Source of the DNA: an uncultured Clostridia bacterium
Lineage (GTDB): Bacteria > Bacillota > Clostridia > Oscillospirales > Ruminococcaceae
Length of the DNA stretch: 21,262 nt
Assembly (NCBI GenBank): GCA_947302065.1
Contig: CAMYUO010000004.1
Coordinates: forward strand, 1-21,262
Reading direction: 5' to 3'
Both the position numbers and the translations under genes were made by a program. Below, one piece after another: positions 15,222-21,262 of this stretch; the first letter of the stretch is position 1, and every line of letters starts with the position of its first letter. The notes under the pieces were generated by a model, which ran no database searches, had not been told where the DNA came from, and saw only the letters and a list, made by a program, of their open reading frames with translations.

Positions 15222-15281
15222 AATTATGTCTAAATATCATCAAAATTGTGACCGTATTAATATCCGAGGAGGGCTTTTTGC

Positions 15282-17891
15282 GTGTTTACTTGGAATTTTC
15301 AATATATCTCAAAGGCAAGACTTGCCGAGACGTTCGGTCAGCTGAGGCTGAGCGCCGAGCAGGGCGATATACTTGTGCGCATACATACGGCGATACACGC
15401 TGAGGACGAGGCTGTTGACCTGGCTCGCTTTATCGCAAAACTCGTGCCGGGAGCACATATTTTCGGAACGAGCACATCGGCGGTCATTGCATGGGGCAGG
15501 CTGATACAGAACCAGTGCGTCATATCGGTCACACAGATGTCAAAGGGCAGGGTAAAAACTGCGCTTTTGCCGACGTTTGACGAGGGCGGCAATATGCTGG
15601 CAGTTGATGAGCTTTGCCAGAGCGTCAAAGACGCTGTTATCAGCGAGGACACAAAGCTGATGCTGACGTTCCTGACGGGAAAGTATCTCGATGTTTACAG
15701 CTTTGTTGAGCGCTGCAACGACTTTTTCCCCGGCGTGCAGATGATAGGCGGACTTGCCAATACGTCGGAGATAAATCTCAAAAAGTTTCTTGATTCGGGC
15801 TTTGTTTTCAACGAGAACGGCTGGAGCAGCAAAGGCATCGTGCTTGCGGCGATAAGCGGCAGCGAGGTGGAGAGCTACAGCTCGTATGCAACAGGCGTTG
15901 AGGTCATAGGTAAAGAGCGTGAGATAACCGATACGTTCGGAACGTGCATACTTACGATGGACGGAAAGGACGCAGCGAGCGAATACCGTGTGGGCATAGG
16001 CGACGAGCTGAAAACACGTCCGGAGCTGACAAATCTTTTCCCTTTCGTTTATTCGCAGACGAGCGATATTCCGATAATGGTGCGCTTTTCCGACGATATG
16101 AGCATAGAGGATATGTTCCCCGCAGATAACGAGCTCAACGAGCAGGCATACAGCGCACACGCAGGACTCGATACAGCCTCCAAGCGTGAGATGATAAATG
16201 CAAATCACAACGTTCAGGCGGGCAAAAAGCTCAAAAGAGCGTTTATTTACGACGGAAAGATAATTGCGGACAACCGTAAGCTGTTTCGGCATATCGAGAA
16301 CTTTGAAAAAGCGGAAACTATTTTCGGATATTCCTGCATCGCACGTTCGATGATATATTCAAACTGCGTAAAATGGGAGCTTTCAGCCTATGAGAACTCT
16401 AATATCTGCGGCTGTATCACCGAGGGCGAGATAGCTCACGTTGACGGAAAGAACACGTTTGCGAACTGCTCGTTCGTGGTGTCGGTCATCGGTGAAGAGC
16501 CTGCAACGCAGATGTACAACCCATATGCTTTTTCGCATACCGACTCGCTGGCAGCGGACAACAGAGAGCTGCTTGCGTATCTGTATGATGTGGAGAACAA
16601 GCTGGTGAGCAGCGATCGTTATGTTGCGGCGGAGAGTCTTAAAAAGTTCGTAAGAGACTGCGAGCTGAAGCTGCTTTATTCGCAGACGGACGATATGCCG
16701 AATGCTGCGGCGCTGAACATGGACGTCAGGCTAAAAGGATATGACCGCTTGTGCGTGATAAACGTGTTCGATATGTCGAGCATAAGAACGGTTTTTTCTA
16801 GCCAGCTGATCGACCTGACATATAAAAATTACATATCAAAGTGCGTGAGCTTTGCAAAAGCGCACAAGTATGCGATATATCATATAAAGGACTGGATGGT
16901 GGCTGTGGCTGCGCCGTCGGATATGGTCGCACTTTCCGAGTTCATCGAGGATATGAAGCAGCTGCAAAAGGCTCTGTTTGCGGTGTCGGAGGAGTGCATC
17001 GCCATTGTTCCGATATTCAGCATCATAGACAACTGCTCTGACCGCAGCAGTTTTTCTGTCTACTATTCGACGCTTCTGGAAATGAAGCAGAAAAATATAC
17101 AGTTCTATGTGCGTGACGCAAAGAAGGGTCAGCTCGACGAGGACAGTATCCGTGAGCGTTACCATATGGTGAACGTGATAAACTACGCTATCGCAAACGA
17201 CAAGGTGATACCGTATTTTCAGGGCATTTACGACAACAAGGAAAAGTGCATAAACCACTATGAGTCGCTGATGCGCCTTGAGGACGAAAACGGCAAGGTG
17301 TATTATCCTGCCAGCTTCCTTGATGTTGCGAGAAGCTACGGTCTGCTCTACGACTCTATCTCGCAAAAGATGATAAGCAGGGTCTTTGAGCGTTTCAAGG
17401 ACGTTGTCGGCAAGAGCGTGAGCATTAATCTTGAAATAAGAGATATCAAAAACCGGGAGCTTACGGATTTTATCTATGAGTTCCTTTCAACTGCAGAACA
17501 CCCTGAGAATTTCGTCTTTGAGATACTTGAAAACGAGGATATTGACGATTATGACACGCTTATAGCTTTCGTTGACAGGATACACGACCTCGGCGGTCTT
17601 ATCTCTATCGACGATTTCGGCAGCGGCTTTTCAAATCTGCAGCATATCGCAAGCATACGCTGCGATTATCTGAAAATAGACGGCTCTATCGTAAAAAACT
17701 GCTGCGAGGACGAACAGCTTGCAAACATCATCGCACTCGTTGCAGACTGGAAACGCCTGAGCAATAAGACATTCAGCATCATTGCCGAGTTCGTGGAGAA
17801 TGAGGATATACAATCACTGCTGATGAAATTCGGGATAGACTATTCACAGGGCTATCTTTTCGCAAAACCCGAGCCTGAGATAGAGGGCTGA
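15282..17891 (+). CDS. FIST sensor - degenerate GGDEF - EAL c-di-GMP phosphodiesterase
   Basis: This 869-residue cytoplasmic protein has a FIST sensory module in two parts (about 25-230 and 230-400; GTSTSAVI at 62-69, MIGGLAN at 154-160). A region at about 435-615 looks like a GGDEF fold whose signature has decayed to IKDWM. An EAL domain occupies about 625-866. The EAL domain keeps the catalytic set: ESLMRL with E661 (ESL instead of EAL), N716, E747, D777-D778 in IDDFGSG, K798 in LKID, E836 and Q856 in QGYLF. It should therefore hydrolyse c-di-GMP to pGpG. FIST domains are thought to bind small molecules such as amino acids. The start is GTG at 15282, with GAGGAGGGC (15266-15274) upstream. 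It is the first gene of the operon, 33 bases before the cyclase gene. Confidence 0.9.
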   Translation: MFTWNFQYISKARLAETFGQLRLSAEQGDILVRIHTAIHAEDEAVDLARFIAKLVPGAHIFGTSTSAVIAWGRLIQNQCVISVTQMSKGRVKTALLPTFDEGGNMLAVDELCQSVKDAVISEDTKLMLTFLTGKYLDVYSFVERCNDFFPGVQMIGGLANTSEINLKKFLDSGFVFNENGWSSKGIVLAAISGSEVESYSSYATGVEVIGKEREITDTFGTCILTMDGKDAASEYRVGIGDELKTRPELTNLFPFVYSQTSDIPIMVRFSDDMSIEDMFPADNELNEQAYSAHAGLDTASKREMINANHNVQAGKKLKRAFIYDGKIIADNRKLFRHIENFEKAETIFGYSCIARSMIYSNCVKWELSAYENSNICGCITEGEIAHVDGKNTFANCSFVVSVIGEEPATQMYNPYAFSHTDSLAADNRELLAYLYDVENKLVSSDRYVAAESLKKFVRDCELKLLYSQTDDMPNAAALNMDVRLKGYDRLCVINVFDMSSIRTVFSSQLIDLTYKNYISKCVSFAKAHKYAIYHIKDWMVAVAAPSDMVALSEFIEDMKQLQKALFAVSEECIAIVPIFSIIDNCSDRSSFSVYYSTLLEMKQKNIQFYVRDAKKGQLDEDSIRERYHMVNVINYAIANDKVIPYFQGIYDNKEKCINHYESLMRLEDENGKVYYPASFLDVARSYGLLYDSISQKMISRVFERFKDVVGKSVSINLEIRDIKNRELTDFIYEFLSTAEHPENFVFEILENEDIDDYDTLIAFVDRIHDLGGLISIDDFGSGFSNLQHIASIRCDYLKIDGSIVKNCCEDEQLANIIALVADWKRLSNKTFSIIAEFVENEDIQSLLMKFGIDYSQGYLFAKPEPEIEG

Positions 17892-17924
17892 CGGGCAGCT
17901 TAGTATCATTCGGAGGTCTTGCAG

Positions 17925-20114
17925 ATGCGAAGCGCAAGAAAACGCAATACTGTTATAGGACTGGTCCTTGAGGAGATATACACTGATTTCTCGAAAGAGC
18001 TTATCCAGAGCGTCCTCGATGCCATTCCGCCAAAAAGGGATATACGTCTTGTCGTGCTTGCAGGCAAGTATGACCACGGTGACAGTACATATACAGACCA
18101 TGTGTATAAAACGGTCTATAATACGATATTCAAGCTCAGTGAGCTTTGCGAGCTCGACGGGCTTATCATACATCTTGGCAGCGTGAGCAGTCAGCGGGGC
18201 GAAAGGCTGGTAGAAAAACAGCTTGAACGCTACAAGAGCGTGCCTAAGGTGTTCATCGCCTGCGATAATCCCGAGCTGCTGACAGTCAACTATGACAACG
18301 AAACGGGCATAAGGCAGGCGGTCGACCTGCTGGTCAACGTCAACGGGCTGACAAAGATATGTATGCTTGGCGGCAGAGACGACAACACCGACGCGCAGCT
18401 GCGCAAGGAGATATTCGCGCGGTGTCTGAAAGAAAACGGCATTGAGTTCACCGACAAAAACTATGTCCACAGCGGAATGTCGATAGAATCGGAAAAGAGG
18501 GCGGCTGAGCTGCTTGACAAAAATCCCGATGCACAGGCGATATTCTGCGTTAATGACGCTGTCGCAAAGGGACTTTACAACGTTATGGAGCAGCGTGGTC
18601 TTGTGCCGGGCAGGGACATACTTATATTCGGTTTTGACAATACGCATATGGCGGGCGAGATGATACCTTCGCTGTCATCGGTGGGACTTGCGGACTGTAC
18701 GCTGGGAAAAAAGGCACTGGAGCTGCTGCTTAAAAAGCTCAGCGGCGAGGAGGTCAGCTCTGCGCTCGTGCCGACAAGACTTTACGGCAGGCAGAGCCTG
18801 CCTCACGAGATGTATGATTACAACTCCCTTGAGCTGCAGAACGTTGAAACGCAGTTTATCTACCGTATGTTCGATGACTGCTTTTACAGATACAAAAGCG
18901 AATCGAGAAGCAGGGAATCGGTTGACCTGCGCAGACTTTTCTATGAGTTCATATCAAGAATGCTCGGTGCGATAAAGCGCAGATATATGAGCCAGGAAGA
19001 ATTTGAAGAGATAGGCTCGATGATAGACAAGTTCTTTGAAAAAGGTGTGATGCGTTATACCGATGCGGTCAAGCTGATAACCAGCACCGATAAGCTGATA
19101 GCTGGCGTGAACACCAAGATGAACGGCACGAATATGTTCGTCAACAGGCTGTTTGTGCGAATAAAGGACAGAGCTATCCTTGCGCTTAGCGAGCAGAATA
19201 TCAAGGATAGCCAGAAGTTCATTTACGGCAGGGCAAATCTTCAGCAGTTCCTTATTGACGGTGTTGTCTATGCAAACACAAATCAGACCGGTCACGAGAA
19301 CGTTATCCGCAATATTTACAAGCTGGGCATCAAAAATGCCGCACTTTATATGTATGACGAACCTGTTGTGTTCAACGGCTCTGAGCGTGCGATGTTCCCG
19401 GACTATGTGCGGCTGCGCTGCGTGATAAGATCCGGCGAGGTGTATATGCTGCCGATAGAGCGCCAGAAATGCGGCGTATATGAGATGTTCACACGCCTTG
19501 AGCTTCCGACAAAGTGCAAAGGCTTTGCGGCTCTGCCGATATTCTACCGTGACGTTATCTATGGTCTTTTCCTGTGCGAGCTGACAGATGACATCTACGA
19601 CAGAGGCGAGTATATCGCTCTTGAGCTTGGCAGAACGGTCTATCTCAGCGATGAACAGGCTGTCATAAAGCTCGCAAACACCGATACGCTCACGGGTCTT
19701 TACAACAGACGGTTTTTCTACAACTATCTCAGCGGCGTTATCACCGAGCCGTTCCACATTATCTACCTTGATCTTGACTATTTCAAGGCGATAAACGATA
19801 ATCACGGGCACGCAACAGGCGATGCGGTGCTCGTCAGAACGGCAGAGCTGATAAGGGAGTATTTCCCCGATTCGATGATAGCAAGGCTCGGAGGCGATGA
19901 GTTCGTCGTAAAGTATGACTCGACCGATCACGAGGAGGTCGCACGCATCTGCGGCGAGCTTGAAACACGCATCGAGCAGGAATTTGAAAAGTACGGCTGC
20001 GGCACGTCTTTGAGCTGGGGATCTGTCTTTACAGACGGAAACGGCTTTGATATCGACAAGCTGATGCAGCGAAGCGATATCAGAATGTATGAATCAAAGC
20101 GCAGCAAGCGCTGA
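17925..20114 (+). CDS. Cytoplasmic LacI-type ligand sensor fused to a GGDEF diguanylate cyclase
   Basis: This 729-residue protein begins with a type-1 periplasmic-binding fold as found in LacI-family regulators (about 9-290; VFIACDNP, AIFCVNDAVAKGLYNVM, ILIFGFDNT). It has neither a signal peptide nor the N-terminal LacI helix-turn-helix. A helical linker (about 305-430) and a GAF-like segment (about 435-575) follow, then GGDEF at about 585-729 with TDTLTGLYNRR, YLDLDYFK (D616) and intact RLGGDEF (656-660). It should make c-di-GMP from two GTP in response to an intracellular ligand, perhaps a sugar or nucleoside. The usual RxxD inhibitory site is replaced by FPDS. A TTG at 17919 is too close to the ribosome site GGAGGT (17912-17917), so the ATG at 17925 is used. 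It is the second gene of the operon. Confidence 0.9.
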   Translation: MRSARKRNTVIGLVLEEIYTDFSKELIQSVLDAIPPKRDIRLVVLAGKYDHGDSTYTDHVYKTVYNTIFKLSELCELDGLIIHLGSVSSQRGERLVEKQLERYKSVPKVFIACDNPELLTVNYDNETGIRQAVDLLVNVNGLTKICMLGGRDDNTDAQLRKEIFARCLKENGIEFTDKNYVHSGMSIESEKRAAELLDKNPDAQAIFCVNDAVAKGLYNVMEQRGLVPGRDILIFGFDNTHMAGEMIPSLSSVGLADCTLGKKALELLLKKLSGEEVSSALVPTRLYGRQSLPHEMYDYNSLELQNVETQFIYRMFDDCFYRYKSESRSRESVDLRRLFYEFISRMLGAIKRRYMSQEEFEEIGSMIDKFFEKGVMRYTDAVKLITSTDKLIAGVNTKMNGTNMFVNRLFVRIKDRAILALSEQNIKDSQKFIYGRANLQQFLIDGVVYANTNQTGHENVIRNIYKLGIKNAALYMYDEPVVFNGSERAMFPDYVRLRCVIRSGEVYMLPIERQKCGVYEMFTRLELPTKCKGFAALPIFYRDVIYGLFLCELTDDIYDRGEYIALELGRTVYLSDEQAVIKLANTDTLTGLYNRRFFYNYLSGVITEPFHIIYLDLDYFKAINDNHGHATGDAVLVRTAELIREYFPDSMIARLGGDEFVVKYDSTDHEEVARICGELETRIEQEFEKYGCGTSLSWGSVFTDGNGFDIDKLMQRSDIRMYESKRSKR

Positions 20115-20156
20115 CAATAATTCGGCAAACGCCGATATTTCCGGAGGCATTAAGTT

Positions 20157-20759
20157 ATGAGATCAAATGAATATATCCTGTGCAGTCAGGATTCAGACAA
20201 CAGGAATATCCCGAACGAAGCGGAGAAAGTGGCTTTGCAGGGCAGGCTCGATGAAAAATCAGCGCTGAGGTTAAGGCTGCTGGCGGAGGAGCTTATCTGC
20301 ATGCTTCCGCAGCTGCTGCATTACGGCGCAGGCAAGTTCTGGATAGAACACTCGGGCAGGGATTATGAGCTGCATCTGAACGTTGCTATCGACAAGACGC
20401 ACGATTATGACGTAGACAGGATACTTTCGGTATCATCGAGCGGACAGAACGCCGCCGCAAAGGGTCTTATCGGTAAGATGATCGTTGCGGTCGAGAGCAT
20501 GCTGGGCAAGAACGAAAATTCGATAGATGACGATCCATACGGTGTCTGGCGCAGGGGACTCGCAGACTACGACGAGGAGACCATCTGGTCGCTTGAGGCT
20601 TACAAAGACGCTTTCAGCTCGGAAAACGCCAAGAAAGAATACAGCGATGACTGGGACGAGCTTGAGCGCTCGATAATCGCAAATATCGCTGACGAAGTGC
20701 GTGTGGGCGTGCGAGGCGGCAAGATCGACATCGTTGTGCTCAAGAGTTTTTACAAGTGA
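20157..20759 (+). CDS. Unknown protein, possibly a degenerate GHKL/RsbW-like domain
   Basis: I do not recognise this 200-residue soluble protein by name. The order of elements recalls an RsbW-type ATPase. There is a helix, ALRLRLLAEELICMLPQLL (36-54), where an N-box would be. Two strands follow (KFWIEHS, DYELHLNVAI), then a glycine-containing helix, GLIGKMIVAVESML (103-116), and a final strand, GKIDIVVLKSF. The N-box asparagine and the DxGxG motif are absent, so nucleotide binding is doubtful. An acidic, aromatic segment (about 120-165) is unusual for that family. The ribosome site GGAGGC precedes the ATG at 20157. It is the last gene of the c-di-GMP operon, 42 bases after the cyclase and before a terminator, so it may be an adaptor or regulator of that pair. 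Confidence 0.8.
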   Translation: MRSNEYILCSQDSDNRNIPNEAEKVALQGRLDEKSALRLRLLAEELICMLPQLLHYGAGKFWIEHSGRDYELHLNVAIDKTHDYDVDRILSVSSSGQNAAAKGLIGKMIVAVESMLGKNENSIDDDPYGVWRRGLADYDEETIWSLEAYKDAFSSENAKKEYSDDWDELERSIIANIADEVRVGVRGGKIDIVVLKSFYK

Positions 20760-20785
20760 GGCTCTCTTTATATAATAGTATATCC

Positions 20786-20815
20786 GAAAGTCTGCTGCGG
20801 CAGGCTTTCTTTTTT
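20786..20815 (+). terminator. Rho-independent terminator of the c-di-GMP operon
   Basis: The ten-base-pair stem GAAAGTCTGC (20786-20795) / GCAGGCTTTC (20800-20809) contains one G-U pair and has a TGCG loop. Six T's (20810-20815) follow. Confidence 0.9.
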
Positions 20816-20855
20816 GTCTAAAACGGGCAAATGTACTAAAAAACGGTCAGATATG

Positions 20856-20884
20856 TTGACTTTATGTCCAATACATGATATACT
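20856..20884 (+). promoter_or_regulatory. Extended -10 promoter of the MBOAT gene
   Basis: -35 TTGACT (20856-20861), 17-base spacer, -10 TATACT (20879-20884) preceded by TGA, an extended -10. Expected start is near 20891, giving a leader of about 54 bases. A TTGACG/TATACT pair at 20891-20906 has only a four-base spacer and is not a promoter. Confidence 0.75.
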
Positions 20885-20944
20885 TTAATATTGACGATAT
20901 TATACTGTGCTGTACGGTGCAGATCATAGCAGGGAGTTTTGAAA

Positions 20945-21262
20945 TTGATATTCGCTGACTTGTTTTTCATCTATTTCTTTTTGCCGTTGTGTCTGACGAT
21001 GTATTTTGTCACCAAAAAGACAAAATACAGAAACAGGGTGCTCATCGGATTCTCGCTCGTGTTCTATGCGTGGGGAGAGCCTGTGTGGGTGTTCATCCTG
21101 CTTTTGTCATCGGTCATCAACTATTATGCGGCGCTTGCAATCGACAGGCAGAAAAACACCGCAAAAGCCAAGATGCTCATGGCGCTCGTCACTATATGGG
21201 ATCTGGGCGTGCTGTTCTGCTTTAAGTATATCGGGTTCTTCGTAACCAACCTCAACGGCTGG
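20945..21262 (+). CDS. MBOAT-family O-acyltransferase (AlgI/DltB-like), 5' part only
   Basis: An open frame of 106 codons runs from TTG at 20945 to the window end without a stop. The translation has the typical N-terminus of membrane-bound O-acyltransferases of the AlgI group: FADLFFIYFFLPL at the first membrane helix, a short basic turn KKTKYRNR, LIGFSLVFYAWGEP (34-46, a family hallmark) and further hydrophobic helices (WVFILLLSSVINYYAAL, TIWDLGVLFCFKYIGFF). These enzymes move acyl, usually acetyl, groups onto exported polysaccharides or wall polymers. GGGAG (20932-20936) lies eight bases before the TTG, and no ATG or GTG fits the family start better. The catalytic histidine region lies beyond the window. 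It has its own promoter, separate from the c-di-GMP operon. Confidence 0.85.
   Translation, partial: MIFADLFFIYFFLPLCLTMYFVTKKTKYRNRVLIGFSLVFYAWGEPVWVFILLLSSVINYYAALAIDRQKNTAKAKMLMALVTIWDLGVLFCFKYIGFFVTNLNGW

Noticed and set aside
15222..15281. A c-di-GMP riboswitch in the leader of the FIST-EAL gene
   Set aside because: The leader is only about 60 bases and AT-rich, with none of the conserved GEMM core that I could recognise.
18954..19931. 325-codon minus-strand frame opposite the cyclase gene
   Set aside because: Shadow frame of the GGDEF protein; no motifs or start signals.
20891..20906. TTGACG and TATACT as a second MBOAT promoter
   Set aside because: The spacer is only four bases; the pair at 20856-20884 has the correct 17-base spacing.

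Overview
The window looks like a chromosomal segment of a Gram-positive gut or rumen Firmicute, most likely Ruminococcus or a close relative (inference). The reasons are a circularly permuted GH3 beta-glucosidase of the Ruminococcus/Butyrivibrio kind, secreted proteins combining BspA-type leucine-rich repeats with CWB2 wall-binding repeats, a YoaP-type acetyltransferase, strong GGAGG ribosome sites, and near-consensus sigma-A promoters, many with a TGn extended -10. I see no phage, transposase, integrase, CRISPR array, tRNA or rRNA. Coding density is high and no gene-free gap exceeds about 230 bases.

Layout. (1) 1-148: a long inverted repeat at the window edge and a strong hairpin terminator. 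(2) 149-3733, minus strand: a two-gene operon of a GNAT/YoaP-type acetyltransferase followed by a GH3 glucosidase, read from a promoter at 3705-3733. (3) 3788-5285: a divergently transcribed MATE exporter with its own promoter and terminator. (4) 5299-10123: two tandem paralogous surface proteins (signal peptide, LRR_5 repeats, three CWB2 repeats), behind a promoter carrying four helically phased CTTAAA boxes and a perfect 20-bp tandem duplication in the 5' leader. (5) 10142-12606: an unusual MATE transporter fused to a C-terminal RsbW/SpoIIAB-like GHKL ATPase domain, followed by a flavodoxin-fold oxidoreductase. (6) 12627-15107: a partner-switching operon of STAS anti-anti-sigma factor, RsbW-like ATPase and membrane-anchored SpoIIE/RsbU-type phosphatase, with no sigma factor gene beside it. 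(7) 15186-20815: a cyclic-di-GMP operon of FIST-degenerate GGDEF-EAL phosphodiesterase, cytoplasmic LacI-type sensor-GGDEF cyclase, and a small unknown protein that may be a degenerate GHKL domain. (8) 20856-end: a promoter and the 5' part of an MBOAT O-acyltransferase gene with a TTG start, cut by the window end.

How they may work together (inference). The right half (10.1-20.8 kb) is a signalling island. The phosphatase would dephosphorylate the STAS protein, which would then capture an RsbW-like ATPase. The ATPase domain on the MATE protein is a plausible second client, which would link a membrane exporter to partner switching. The next operon makes and breaks c-di-GMP in response to small ligands through its FIST and LacI-type sensors. 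The following MBOAT gene suggests, without proving, that acylation of a polysaccharide or wall polymer could be a nearby output. The left half is carbohydrate use, export and surface display. The MATE-GHKL fusion and its neighbourhood are the best candidates for something little described.
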